This document shows, one piece after another, positions 43,603 to 52,464 of a stretch of 64,000 bases of DNA. The notes under the pieces were generated by a model. That model was not told the origin of the DNA. It did not search any database and saw only the letters and a list, made by a program, of their open reading frames with translations. Numbering within the stretch: the first letter of the stretch is position 1; every line of letters starts with the position of its first letter. The position numbers and the translations under genes were made by a program. Source of the DNA: Gammaproteobacteria bacterium 39-13 (GTDB lineage: Bacteria > Pseudomonadota > Gammaproteobacteria > Berkiellales > Berkiellaceae); assembly GCA_001898235.1 (NCBI GenBank), contig MKTN01000016.1, forward strand, positions 1-64,000. The letters are read 5' to 3'.

Positions 43603-44757
43603 ATGAATGATAAAGATGCCATTCAATCTTTATTGAAACAAGCTGGCATTATCATTAATGGTCCTAATCCTTGGGATATTCAAATTCACAATGAGAAATT
43701 TTATAGAAGATTGTTGAGTAACACCGAACTGGCAATTGGTGAATCTTATGTAGATAAATGGTGGGATTGCGAGCATTTAGACCAATTTATTTATCGCGTC
43801 TTAATGGCCGATCTAGAAACCGTTGCGCTGCAAAGTAGTGCATTTTGGCGCAGTGCTTTCAAGAAATGGTGGTTTGATAAAAAACAGCTTCTTTTTAACC
43901 ATCAAACAAAAAGAAGAGCTTTGGTCGTTGGCAAGAAACATTACGATATAGGAAATGATTTATATCAAATCATGCTAGATAAGCATATGGTTTATACTTG
44001 TGCTTACTGGGATGGGAGTCATACCTTAGATAAGGCGCAAGAGCAGAAATTGAATCTTGTCTGTCAAAAATTAGACTTGAAACCAAATATGAGAGTGTTG
44101 GATGTGGGCTGTGGCTGGGGAGGCTTCGCAAAATATGCAGCAGAACGCTACGGCGTAAGTGTCGTTGGGATCACAATTTCTACCCAGCAACTCGATTTAG
44201 GAAAGAAGCTGTGCGCTGGTTTACCCATTGAATTACGATTTCAAGATTATAGACGTACTGCTAAAATAGGGGAGAAGTTTGATCGTGTAGTAAGCATGGG
44301 AATGTTTGAACACGTAGGACATAAAAATTATCTCACCTATATGCAAGCAATAGACCATTGCTTAAAAGAAGATGGTTTATTCTTATTGCATACTATTGGC
44401 ACAAATCATCAGGAAAAAACGACTAATCCTTGGATAAATGCTTATATATTCCCCAATAGTAATATTCCAACCATTTCACGGATTTCTAGTGCTTTTGAAG
44501 GACTTTTTGTGATGGAAGATTGGCAGAATCTAGGCATTCATTATGATAAAACATTGATGGCATGGTATCAAAATGTTGAGCATGGCTGGGATAAATTAAA
44601 AGATAAATACGATGAACATTTTTATCGAATGTGGAAATATTATTTACTTTCTTGTGCGGCTAGTTTTAGGGCGAGACAAAATCAACTTTGGCAAATTGTT
44701 TTGTCCAAAAAAGGACTTCCTGAAGGATATAGTTATAGCAAAAGAATTTTAGGATAG
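43603..44757 (+). CDS. cfa: Cyclopropane-fatty-acyl-phospholipid synthase
   Basis: Cfa transfers a methylene group from S-adenosylmethionine to double bonds of membrane phospholipid acyl chains, stiffening membranes under acid or stationary stress. The 384-residue protein matches the usual length (E. coli 382). It has the small N-terminal lipid-binding domain (GESYVDKWWDCEHLDQF), HYDIGNDLYQIMLDKHMVYTCAYW, the SAM-binding motif VLDVGCGWGGFAKYAAE, and MFEHVGHKNY. All are typical. Acid-stress membrane change would suit life in a vacuole, though Cfa is widespread. Confidence 0.96.
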   Translation: MNDKDAIQSLLKQAGIIINGPNPWDIQIHNEKFYRRLLSNTELAIGESYVDKWWDCEHLDQFIYRVLMADLETVALQSSAFWRSAFKKWWFDKKQLLFNHQTKRRALVVGKKHYDIGNDLYQIMLDKHMVYTCAYWDGSHTLDKAQEQKLNLVCQKLDLKPNMRVLDVGCGWGGFAKYAAERYGVSVVGITISTQQLDLGKKLCAGLPIELRFQDYRRTAKIGEKFDRVVSMGMFEHVGHKNYLTYMQAIDHCLKEDGLFLLHTIGTNHQEKTTNPWINAYIFPNSNIPTISRISSAFEGLFVMEDWQNLGIHYDKTLMAWYQNVEHGWDKLKDKYDEHFYRMWKYYLLSCAASFRARQNQLWQIVLSKKGLPEGYSYSKRILG

Positions 44758-44851
44758 ACACAATCATTTGACCTATCACCTAATATTGAAAAAACAGTAA
44801 AAATAACCTAAAAATGAAAAGATAAACAAAGATAAATCTCGAGAATTTTTT

Positions 44852-45595
44852 ATGCAAAACAGTATGATATCTCGAAAAGATGAACAAGAAAGAAATAATC
44901 TCACCGTTGCTGCTCCTGGCATGAAAGGACCTACCTTTGGTCAATTTCAAAACATGATTGAAGATGCCAAAAAACGCTATCAAGAAAATAGTAGCAGCGG
45001 TGAACCCTTTGATCTAAGTCAGATGAATGTTAAACCACGAGAGTCTGGCAGGACTTCTGTGCAAGAAAAACAGCAAGGCTTTACTGGTGGTATGGAAACA
45101 ATTTCATTCGACTTAGTTTTTATGTCTGATGGTTCAACTGTTCAAGTCAATTTTTCAAGAAAACCTGAAGATGGTGATGGAAAAGAGGGAGGGAATTCTT
45201 TTAGTCTTAATATGAATCAATTTAAATTCCCTCAAGATAAAGAGAAAGCCACTGCCGCGTTGACAGCGTTTTCTAAAGTGATTGTTGAAGCTGAATTAAA
45301 GCATCATGCCCGAGGAGAGCCACTAACTCTTTATGAAGGTGGTGGTGGGCCGTGGTCGCAACTAAGTCGTGAAATTATGCAACAGCAGGTTATCGCTAAT
45401 CTTTCTCGGTTTAATGAATTAGGCATTCAAGTCAAGCTGGGAGAACAAGGAAGCGGTAAATTGTTTTTCGATTCAGATATTTATCAAAAGCAGCAAATGC
45501 AAAATAAGTCAGGTGGGCTTGAACCTGTCAAGGAGAAAGCTGAACGAAAGCAAAAGCCCTGGGATGTTCCTAAAGTGCCTAAACCGCCTTACTAA
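44852..45595 (+). CDS. Hypothetical protein, possibly related to the gene at position 1
   Basis: A 247-residue protein without signal peptide or membrane segment. The N-terminal 75 residues are polar and probably disordered. A beta-type part follows (ISFDLVFMSDGSTVQVNFSR; SFSLNMNQFKF), then DKEKATAALTAFSKVIVEAE, a Gly/Trp turn (GGGGPWSQLSREIM), and a basic Pro-rich end (KPWDVPKVPKPPY). The order beta stretch, DKEK, helix is like that in the gene at 1-903 (FGLDLKPD, DKEKSLKDFCNLVVES), so they may be distant relatives. Function unknown. Confidence 0.6.
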   Translation: MQNSMISRKDEQERNNLTVAAPGMKGPTFGQFQNMIEDAKKRYQENSSSGEPFDLSQMNVKPRESGRTSVQEKQQGFTGGMETISFDLVFMSDGSTVQVNFSRKPEDGDGKEGGNSFSLNMNQFKFPQDKEKATAALTAFSKVIVEAELKHHARGEPLTLYEGGGGPWSQLSREIMQQQVIANLSRFNELGIQVKLGEQGSGKLFFDSDIYQKQQMQNKSGGLEPVKEKAERKQKPWDVPKVPKPPY

Positions 45596-45636
45596 TATTC
45601 TACAAAAAGCAAAAATTATGTGATTGGAGAGAAATG

Positions 45637-46443
45637 ATGAGCGAAGAGACTTATGATTTTGAAGTAGGAGAAGAAGGACAAAAGGGGCTCGATTTGCTTG
45701 GTGTCTTGTTTAATCCAACGACTAAATCTTTTATCAAGCAATACGGTTTGCAAGAAGGGATGAAAGTGCTAGATGTTGGCTGCGGGACAGGTGATATGTC
45801 GCGTTGGTTCGCAAGACAAGTAGGACCATCTGGCAGGGTGCTTGCCATTGATAATAATGAAAATCAGATCCATGCTGCTAAATTAAAAACGTCTGATGAA
45901 GACATCATTGAATACAAATGTCTTTCAGCTTATGATATCTTGCAGCTGAAAGAAACCTTCGATTTGGTTTGTTGTCGCTTTGTTTTACATCATCTTCATT
46001 CTCCTCGTCAAACAATTAAATTATTTTTTGAGGTGTTAAATTCGGGTGGTATTTATATAGGGGAAGAGGGGTTAATAAATGCTGCTTTCGCTTTCCCTGC
46101 TACTTTTGCTTGGGAGGGATATATGCCAGAAATGAAGCTTCCTTCAGAAGAAAAAGATGGCTTGGGAAGAGATGGTGACTTTGGTATGAAACTTTTCTAT
46201 TATACTAAGCAAGCAGGGTTTACCATTTTATCCTGCCAATTGGTTCATCCTCTTCTGTGGAAAAAAGAACAAAAAGAACCATTACTGATAGGTCTTCAAG
46301 AGTTTAAAAAAACGGCTTTAGCACAAGGTATGACTGAAGAAGAGTGGCAAAAAAAATATCAAGAAACTCAACGAATAGCATTAGATGATAACCAAATTTT
46401 GGGCTTCTACGAAAGCTGTCAAATAGCAGCGAAAAAAACCTAA
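45637..46443 (+). CDS. Class I SAM-dependent methyltransferase
   Basis: A 268-residue enzyme with SAM-binding motif I VLDVGCGTGDMSRWFARQVG, acidic motif II VLAIDNNENQI, and motif IV FDLVCCRFVLHHLHSP, typical of the UbiE/small-molecule methyltransferase group. The C-terminal part is a helical lid. The ATG at 45637 is preferred to 45634 for spacing (GGAG seven bases upstream). It leads a set with an APH-type kinase and two acetyltransferases, closely spaced on one strand, which looks like a small-molecule modification cluster. The substrate is unknown. Confidence 0.88.
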   Translation: MSEETYDFEVGEEGQKGLDLLGVLFNPTTKSFIKQYGLQEGMKVLDVGCGTGDMSRWFARQVGPSGRVLAIDNNENQIHAAKLKTSDEDIIEYKCLSAYDILQLKETFDLVCCRFVLHHLHSPRQTIKLFFEVLNSGGIYIGEEGLINAAFAFPATFAWEGYMPEMKLPSEEKDGLGRDGDFGMKLFYYTKQAGFTILSCQLVHPLLWKKEQKEPLLIGLQEFKKTALAQGMTEEEWQKKYQETQRIALDDNQILGFYESCQIAAKKT

Positions 46444-46477
46444 TTTCACATTTTAACTTTAACCATATTGTATTTTT

Positions 46478-47479
46478 ATGAATCCTGTACCAGTACTTAA
46501 TTCATTGATAGCGCCAGAATATTTGGCTGAACTTCTTAAACAAACTTATCCCTTATCTGAACCAGTTGATTGCCAATTAATTCGTGTAGGAGATAATGAT
46601 AATTATCTTGTTAGGGCCGCGGATAAGAAATATATTTTACGTGTTTATAGGCATAAAAAATATTGGTTGAACACGCAAACCGACTATGATTTTGAAATGC
46701 GATGGCTACATTATTTGCACGAGAAGGGCTGTCATGTTTCTTATCCAATACAACGCTCAGATGCTCAATATATTGGATCTTTAGAAGCGCCAGAAGGAAA
46801 GCGCTATTATGTTTTATTGAGCTTTGCTGAAGGAGAAGAAGGGCCTCTCAATATGCAAAGAGCTTATGTGTTGGGTCATGCGATTGCTAACATCCATCTT
46901 GCTTCTAATGATTTTATCTCCACTTCTCATCGCTTATCTTTTGACATGAAGTTCTTAGTAGATGAACCCATTCATCTTATTCAGCAACATTTGGGTGCTT
47001 CATGGTTGTTGGAAAAAAATAAATTAAGGGATTTATCTATTCAATTAAAAGAAAAGATCCACGATTTAAACCTAGGTGAAGAAGCTTGGGGGATTATTGG
47101 TGGAGATTTTCATGGGTATAACCAGCATTTTTCGCCGGAAAATCATGTGACTTTGTTTGATTTTGATTTATGTGGGTACGGATGGCGCGCTTATGACTTG
47201 GCGGTATTTCGCTGGTTACAAGTAAGTGATACTGATGTAGGAAGCACCTATTGGCAGGCTTTTTTAAAAGGGCGGCTTCGTCTTTGGTCAAAATTCTTAT
47301 CAGGATATCAAGCTGTGCGCCAATTAAGGCAAAACGAACTAGTGGCTATTCCATTTTTTGTTCAAATAAGACAGATTTGGTTGATGGGATCTTATATTGC
47401 CTCGCCGCATCCAACTATGGTATTAGATGATGCATGGTGGCAACAACATTTTAAACGATTATTTAAAACATTTCAGTAA
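46478..47479 (+). CDS. APH-family phosphotransferase
   Basis: A 333-residue kinase-like protein of the aminoglycoside/choline/homoserine kinase fold. The N-lobe has NDNYLVRAADKKYILRVYR with the ATP-binding Lys. The catalytic loop is GGDFHGYNQHF, in which Asp and Asn are conserved, and FDFDLCGYGWRAYDLAVF is the metal-binding segment. The closest groups by eye are SrkA/homoserine-kinase-II-like enzymes. Substrate is unknown; possibilities include a sugar, amino alcohol or protein. It lies 34 bp after the methyltransferase and 8 bp before a GNAT gene. Confidence 0.85.
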   Translation: MNPVPVLNSLIAPEYLAELLKQTYPLSEPVDCQLIRVGDNDNYLVRAADKKYILRVYRHKKYWLNTQTDYDFEMRWLHYLHEKGCHVSYPIQRSDAQYIGSLEAPEGKRYYVLLSFAEGEEGPLNMQRAYVLGHAIANIHLASNDFISTSHRLSFDMKFLVDEPIHLIQQHLGASWLLEKNKLRDLSIQLKEKIHDLNLGEEAWGIIGGDFHGYNQHFSPENHVTLFDFDLCGYGWRAYDLAVFRWLQVSDTDVGSTYWQAFLKGRLRLWSKFLSGYQAVRQLRQNELVAIPFFVQIRQIWLMGSYIASPHPTMVLDDAWWQQHFKRLFKTFQ

Positions 47480-47487
47480 GCAATATA

Positions 47488-47952
47488 ATGCAAAATATCA
47501 ATATTCAAATAGTGACGCCAGAGCAAGCAGAAGAAATTTGTCGGTATATTATCACCACTTTGCCTGAATGGTTTGGGATCCCTGAAGCTAATGAGCGTTA
47601 TGCCAAAGGATGCTTATTGCGAACTTCTTTTGCTGCATATCTTGATGAAAAAAATGTTGGTATGATAACACTTGAATTTCCTTTTTCTCAAAATGCGAAT
47701 ATTTATTGGCTGGCTGTGGATAAAAACTATCATGGCAAGCTTATAGGGACGTTATTGTTGCAAAAAGCTGAGCAATATTGTTTTGAAAAAGGTTATTTTT
47801 CATTAACGGTAGAGACGCTTAGTCCTAAGCATCAAGACAGATCTTATTTAAAGACTTATCAATTTTATGAAAACAATGGTTTTAAGCCATTATTTGAGCT
47901 CCAGCCCTATGGCCCTGACTATACTATGGTTTATATGCAAAAAAACTTGTAA
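47488..47952 (+). CDS. GNAT family N-acetyltransferase
   Basis: A 154-residue single-domain acetyltransferase. IYWLAVDKNYHGKLIGTLLLQKAEQY is the acetyl-CoA-binding strand-loop-helix (the usual Q/RxxGxG/A is KLIG here), followed by YFSLTVETLS and TYQFYENNGFKPL. It follows the APH-type gene by 8 bp and precedes another GNAT gene by 14 bp. Substrate unknown; small-molecule detoxification or antibiotic modification are possible. Confidence 0.85.
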   Translation: MQNINIQIVTPEQAEEICRYIITTLPEWFGIPEANERYAKGCLLRTSFAAYLDEKNVGMITLEFPFSQNANIYWLAVDKNYHGKLIGTLLLQKAEQYCFEKGYFSLTVETLSPKHQDRSYLKTYQFYENNGFKPLFELQPYGPDYTMVYMQKNL

Positions 47953-47966
47953 TACCGGAACGAAAA

Positions 47967-48470
47967 ATGAATACGCTTCTTATCCGTGAAATTCAAGCCG
48001 AAGATCAATCATCCTTTCTAGCTATGACAAACTATAGTCAAATTTTGCATCATCCATGGGTATTTCCGCCGCTGTCTGTAGCGGAATTTGAGGCCTATTT
48101 TCAACGTTCCCAACAGCCTAATCAAAAAAGCTATATATTGATTCTAGAGAATAATATCATTGGCGTTTACAACTTAAGTGAGATAGTAAGGGGCTTCTTT
48201 CAAAATGCTTATTTAGGATTTTATGTAGCCAAAGATTATGCCGGTAAGGGATGGATGAGCCAAGGATTAAAATTACTATTGCATGAGGCTTTTGCTGAAT
48301 TAGAACTGCATCGTATTGAAGCCAATATTCAACCGCAAAATGCACCTTCTATTGCGTTAGTGAAAAAAAATGGATTTCGTTTAGAAGGATTTTCCCAGCG
48401 TTATTTAAAAATAAATAACTTATGGTGTGATCATGAACGTTGGGCGATTACAAAGGAAGAATGGTTATAA
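47967..48470 (+). CDS. GNAT acetyltransferase, RimJ/RimL type
   Basis: A 167-residue protein with the RimJ/RimL pattern: YLGFYVAKDYAGKGWMSQGLKLLLHEAF for the acetyl-CoA site, ELHRIEANIQPQNAPSIALVKKNGFRLEG, and a final WCDHERWAI. Such enzymes acetylate N-termini of ribosomal proteins or other targets. It is the last gene of the methyltransferase-kinase-acetyltransferase set and converges with the coiled-coil gene at 48490. The true substrate is not known. Confidence 0.87.
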   Translation: MNTLLIREIQAEDQSSFLAMTNYSQILHHPWVFPPLSVAEFEAYFQRSQQPNQKSYILILENNIIGVYNLSEIVRGFFQNAYLGFYVAKDYAGKGWMSQGLKLLLHEAFAELELHRIEANIQPQNAPSIALVKKNGFRLEGFSQRYLKINNLWCDHERWAITKEEWL

Positions 48471-48489
48471 ATGAGAGGCTGTTTTCTTA

Positions 48490-49926
48490 TTATCTCATGG
48501 ATTTATCCTTTGCCATTTTAGGTGCAGAGTCAGGCATCGAGTTTACGACATCCTTTTGTATTTCACGCAATAATTCTGTCATTTGTCGCAATTCTTCATT
48601 TGGCTGTGCCTCTAGTTTTTTTATTACACCATCCATATTGTCGTTAAACAATTCTAAGTTAATATCTAAAATGAGTTTTTCATCAGTTGTGCTTTTATAG
48701 GCGCTTAAATTGTCCATTAATTTGTCTCTTTGCCTGCAGAGATCAGTTAAATCAGAAATGAGATGAATAGTTTCAGTGACTTCTTTGTTTTGTGTTTCCG
48801 GTTTTGCATGAATGCAAGCTGTAATTGTATCAATCACTAGCTGATCACGATGAACGTGTGTGCTTGGATATGGGAAAGCGACGGCTATAAAATCTCCAGC
48901 CATACTTTCTTTATTAGCTAATGAATTGGGTTCATATTCCTTTTTTCCAGCTTTTCTTTCGGCGATCACGTTACCAAAAGTATCACTTGTATTTCCAAGG
49001 TGGTTATTTGCATGGGTAATAAGGTTTGTGAGGCATTGATTGAGCTGTACATTAGCTTGTGCTAATTTTAACTCATTTTTAACGTTGCTTAATGCTAAGT
49101 CCAAAGATGAGTTTTCCTGGGTAATGAATTCAATTCGGTCTTTTTTTATTTTCTCTATTCTTTGAATAGATTCTTCAATTTTCTTCAATGCCTCCATTGA
49201 AGCAATAGGGTTTTGTTCATTTCCCATAGCTTTTTTAATGTTAGTAAGCTCAGATTGTAATTGGCTCAAGAGTTCATTTTTGCTGACATGGATTTTACCA
49301 AAAGAAGACAAGATATTTTTCTTTGCCCATTTATAGGTAGAAAGGACACTGCTTTTTTGCTTATTTTTTGCATTTTCCAATTGCCTAGCACTTTCTAATT
49401 TTTTAATACTTTCCAATTGTTTAATAGAGCTATCAAGAAAATGATTAATCGCTTTTGTATTTAAACTCCCGATGGGAGATGAAGGAGGAACCGGAGATTT
49501 TTCTTGAACTTGAGAGGCTTTAGGTTGATTTAATGCAGCTTTTTGTTGATTTATCTGGCGCTGCAGCTGAGTAAGATTTTCTTCTCTTGATTTTAGGGAT
49601 CTTATATCCTCATCATTGAATGAAAATCCTGGGCTATTTTTGGGGTTGAAATCTGCACCAAGCTTTGATGGCGTTTGGCATATCCCATCAATGATTTCTT
49701 TGTAAAGAGAGACACGCTTTTCTGGATCAATGGTGTTTCTTACCTCTTTTAATCGCTTCATAGCTTGTTGAATACTTTGAGCCCTAGATGCTCCTGTCTG
49801 TCTTATCCATGAGCGCATTTTTTCATTTTGAGCGTTATAATAGCGTTCGAGCGCCTTTTCAATAATTTTTTGAACCTCATCGACTTCGGTATCGATTTGC
49901 TTTTGTAGCTCTTCTATGGTTGCCAT
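48490..49926 (-). CDS. Long coiled-coil hypothetical protein
   Basis: From the ATG at 49926 (GGGAG five bases upstream) the protein has 478 residues. It is almost wholly helical and rich in Lys, Glu, Gln and Asn. Strong coiled-coil parts lie near 1-40, 110-150 and 220-310 (IEELQKQIDTEVDEVQKIIE; ALKKIEESIQRIEKIKKDRI). A short repeat LESIKKLESARQLENAKN sits near residue 178. The C-terminal 50 residues end in a basic tail (KMAKDKSMR). No signal peptide. The plan resembles the gene at 41179. Long coiled coils without a bacterial family are typical of Legionella-type effectors, but that is only analogy. Confidence 0.65.
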   Translation of the reverse strand: MATIEELQKQIDTEVDEVQKIIEKALERYYNAQNEKMRSWIRQTGASRAQSIQQAMKRLKEVRNTIDPEKRVSLYKEIIDGICQTPSKLGADFNPKNSPGFSFNDEDIRSLKSREENLTQLQRQINQQKAALNQPKASQVQEKSPVPPSSPIGSLNTKAINHFLDSSIKQLESIKKLESARQLENAKNKQKSSVLSTYKWAKKNILSSFGKIHVSKNELLSQLQSELTNIKKAMGNEQNPIASMEALKKIEESIQRIEKIKKDRIEFITQENSSLDLALSNVKNELKLAQANVQLNQCLTNLITHANNHLGNTSDTFGNVIAERKAGKKEYEPNSLANKESMAGDFIAVAFPYPSTHVHRDQLVIDTITACIHAKPETQNKEVTETIHLISDLTDLCRQRDKLMDNLSAYKSTTDEKLILDINLELFNDNMDGVIKKLEAQPNEELRQMTELLREIQKDVVNSMPDSAPKMAKDKSMR

Positions 49927-50083
49927 AATGCTCCCGGAAATTGCGTGCATAATCAAAAGTGCATATAACTCGCTTTGTGTTTTGACAAGTGTAAGAAGGG
50001 ATAAGTTCTTTTAATGTGTTAAAAAAGAAACGTTGAGAAGAAGACAGAGCGGTATTAAAACCACTCTGTATAGAATGATTAGT

Positions 50084-50515
50084 TTAATTGGGGATAGATA
50101 GGGTGCCTTCAGGATTAAATTGAAAGTGGGGATTCCAGGCAACTTCCCATAAGTAACCATCTGGATCAGCGAAGTAACCACTATAGCCTCCCCAAGCGGT
50201 GTCTTGGGCTGATTTGGTAATTTTCCCACCGGCCTTTACTGCTTGTTGAAGAATTTCAGCGACTTGATGTCGTTCACGGACATTATGCGCCAAGGTAAAT
50301 TGACGAAAACCTTGGTTAGGGTTATTTTCAACATCGGCATCTTCAGCTAAATACTCAGCTGGATACAATGCTAAGATGGTTCCTACTATTTTCATGAAAA
50401 CAATATTTTCATTACTGACAGAAGAAACTGACCACCCTAATCCTTGCTCGTAAAAATGTCGTGCACGAGGAAGATCTTTTACGCCTAAAGTAATAATGCT
50501 AATTCTGGGTTCCAT
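50084..50515 (-). CDS. VOC (glyoxalase/dioxygenase) superfamily protein
   Basis: A 143-residue protein of the vicinal-oxygen-chelate fold: RISIITLGVKDLPRARHFYEQGLGW starts the first beta-alpha-beta unit and GYSGYFADPDGYLWEVAWNPHF ends the second, with the conserved DPDGYLWE metal-ligand Glu. These small proteins act in glyoxal or antibiotic detoxification or as dioxygenase-like enzymes; the substrate cannot be told. AAGGAG lies eight bases before the ATG. The start overlaps the 3' end of the unknown ORF at 50499 by 17 bp. Confidence 0.88.
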   Translation of the reverse strand: MEPRISIITLGVKDLPRARHFYEQGLGWSVSSVSNENIVFMKIVGTILALYPAEYLAEDADVENNPNQGFRQFTLAHNVRERHQVAEILQQAVKAGGKITKSAQDTAWGGYSGYFADPDGYLWEVAWNPHFQFNPEGTLSIPN

Positions 50516-50804
50516 GGCTATAACTCCTTAAAATAGTTGTCAGTATAATCATAGCAAATACATTACAAGATGCGAAGCATCTAGATGGTTTACTGTAGCT
50601 TTTCTTAGGATCATGGATCCGTTTTGTTTTTGCATGAAGATAGTCTTTAAATGTTTCCTTTCTAATTTGTTCTAATTGAATGAGAAAATTAGATAAGCCA
50701 GTAATATCTTTAACCTCACTTAAAGATTTGTACAATTCTGTTGATTTTTTTATTCTCATTTTTGAAGTATAAAGTTGTTTATTATACTTAGCTAATTGTT
50801 TCAT
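50499..50804 (-). CDS. Short hypothetical ORF, probably a fragment of a decayed gene
   Basis: A 101-codon frame rich in Lys and Ser, starting MKQLAKYNKQLYTSKMRI, helical over its first 75 residues, then unlike them (CFASCNVFAMIILTTI). Its ATG overlaps the stop of the frame at 50801-51037. It may be a coupled small gene, but with the stop and shifts upstream it more likely is the 3' part of one broken gene that runs from about 51361. Confidence 0.4.
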   Translation of the reverse strand: MKQLAKYNKQLYTSKMRIKKSTELYKSLSEVKDITGLSNFLIQLEQIRKETFKDYLHAKTKRIHDPKKSYSKPSRCFASCNVFAMIILTTILRSYSHGTQN

Positions 50805-51037
50805 ACTATGTCTTTAAAGCTAACTTCCAAAATCCATTTGGGACTTTGTCTAAATTTTTGATAAGAATCTTTTTCTGGATAAAATCCTTTGGCTTCATGG
50901 AGCGTCATTTCACAATCGAATGCCAATAGTTCATCTGGAGAGTTTTGATTCAGTTGCTGCAGTTTTTCACGATGAAGGTCAAAAAGTTCACGTTTCATTT
51001 CCATGTATTTAGCTTTTACATCGTGGAATTGCTCCAT
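50801..51037 (-). CDS. Short hypothetical ORF, probably a fragment of a decayed gene
   Basis: A 78-codon frame starting MEQFHDVKAKYMEMKRELFD, helical and charged. The codon immediately before its ATG is a TGA in the same frame, and the sequence before that stop reads on as plausible protein (KHALSLKQVNNKIAAIVH). A single in-frame stop within a longer gene explains this better than an independent start. No ribosome site was seen before the ATG. Confidence 0.4.
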   Translation of the reverse strand: MEQFHDVKAKYMEMKRELFDLHREKLQQLNQNSPDELLAFDCEMTLHEAKGFYPEKDSYQKFRQSPKWILEVSFKDIV

Positions 51038-51361
51038 TCAGTGGACAATAGCGGCAATTTTGTTATTGACTTGTTTTAAACTTAGGGCATGCTTAGGTTG
51101 CGTTGCCAATGCTTCTAGCATCAATTTATTTAATAGGCGGTACTTATCATGCAAGTGATGCCAGGGTTTTGGCTTTAGGTAAAGATATTTTAATATTATT
51201 TTGCTTTTGTATTTTAGATAATTCCGTAAAAATCATGTCCATTTCTGTATTGCAGGCATTTAATGCAGCCCTCTTTTCTTGAGAAGAAGTGCGATCACAA
51301 TATCCTTTATAAACATTGATAACGCTCGGGTAATGCCCTCAACTACACCGTCTTTACTCAT
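51038..51361 (-). pseudogene. 5' part of a decayed gene with frameshifts
   Basis: On the minus strand an ATG at 51361 opens MSKDGVVEGIT. A second frame from about 51338 to 51147 reads HYPSVINVYKGYCDRTSS, then ALNACNTEMDMIFTELSKIQ and so on. A third frame takes over near 51160 with WHHLHDKYRLLNKLMLEALA, continues to KQVNNKIAAIVH, and ends in TGA at 51038, directly abutting the ATG of the next ORF. Two frameshifts and a stop within 320 bases, all giving helical charged protein, point to decay. The parent family is not recognised. Confidence 0.5.
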
Positions 51362-51702
51362 CTCAAGCTCTTATATGGTTTTTTTAAATAGGGACCAAAA
51401 AGCAGAAAATTGAGTGCGATAAGGAAGATCTAAATAAGTGCACTAGCACGGTACTTTTATAGAGATTAGCCTTAAGCTTGCTAAAGACTTCTGGTAAGAA
51501 GCGAAGGGTTATTGACATCATAAAAGTAGGATTTATAACGTGCCCTTACGATTACTGCGTAGGTTAAATGACTTTTGGTGAGGGTTATAAACAATGTTCC
51601 ATTCTTATAGTAAGATGGGCGTCTTGAATTATCCAAGGATGAGAATAAAAAGTTTTAGGGATATCACACAGAGTATTATTCTTAACATGCCGAGGAAATT
51701 TT
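51362..51702. other. Intergenic stretch without a recognisable gene
   Basis: About 340 AT-rich bases between the decayed gene and the next plus-strand gene. No credible ORF, hairpin or promoter pair was found. The last 15 bases hold the ribosome site GAGGAAA of the gene at 51703. Confidence 0.4.
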
Positions 51703-52389
51703 ATGCTTAATTTTGATCAAGATAATTCAGATGATAAACAAGAAAGGGCAGACGCTTTACCGAAAAGACAGATAGGGTCTACCCTCCTTAGCCAACGCGC
51801 TCAAGCACCAAGTGCTTTTCAGGCTTTTTCCCGCAGAAATCGTGCTAGAGTACAACCTGTTCTTCGTACTTCCTGCGATATTTTTTCTCACCAAGCTGAT
51901 GTCCCACAGGATAAAGAAAGTGTTTCGAGTTCGACTGATTTGAGTGGATTTTTGCCTGTTTTTGAGCCTTTAGTGGAACCTTTAGTTGAAAAAGAGTTAG
52001 TTGATCACTTCGCAACACTTGAAAAAAAGCTATTACTACAGGAATTCACGTCACAACCACCTGTATCTAGACCAGACATTAAAAGTCCAACGCCTAAAAG
52101 ACCATTTAAAGAAATTGAATCTGTTCAGAGACCTGTGGCATCCATACCAAGTTTTAATTTTCAAAGTATTGGAGCCTCTTATCCCTCTAGATCTTTAACC
52201 CCTTCTTTTGGTATGAGTCAATTATCCTTAAAGGAAGCCAAATCAGCTCATGAACCCGCAACATTTGCATCAGGTTTTAGATCTTTAACGCCTTCTTTTG
52301 GCATGAGCCAATTATCCTTAGTCGATCAAAAAGCTAAGGACAAAGAGGCGCCGGTTCAAAAGAAACAAAAAACTAAGAATAAACCTTAA
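51703..52389 (+). CDS. Hypothetical disordered protein with a duplicated 14-residue motif
   Basis: A 228-residue, Ser/Pro/Gln/Lys-rich protein that looks largely disordered and has no membrane segment. RSLTPSFGMSQLSL occurs twice, at residues 163-176 and 193-206, identical in protein but with three synonymous DNA differences. The N-terminal half has polar low-complexity sequence (QIGSTLLSQRAQAPSAFQAF) and an acidic hydrophobic middle (FLPVFEPLVEPLVEKELV). The end is strongly basic (KKQKTKNKP). No family recognised. Repeated short motifs in disordered sequence suggest protein binding. Confidence 0.7.
   Translation: MLNFDQDNSDDKQERADALPKRQIGSTLLSQRAQAPSAFQAFSRRNRARVQPVLRTSCDIFSHQADVPQDKESVSSSTDLSGFLPVFEPLVEPLVEKELVDHFATLEKKLLLQEFTSQPPVSRPDIKSPTPKRPFKEIESVQRPVASIPSFNFQSIGASYPSRSLTPSFGMSQLSLKEAKSAHEPATFASGFRSLTPSFGMSQLSLVDQKAKDKEAPVQKKQKTKNKP
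52189..52320 (+). repeat. Two 42-bp in-frame repeats, 90 bp apart
   Basis: Copies at 52189-52230 and 52279-52320 encode the same 14 residues. They differ at three third-codon positions (ACC/ACG, GGT/GGC, AGT/AGC), all silent. Confidence 0.9.
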
Positions 52390-52464
52390 CGGAACTTGAT
52401 TTTTATAGTAAGTAGTTTATTCTTTGATGGAAATATAATGTAAGCATTTTTAACGTGTGGCATC

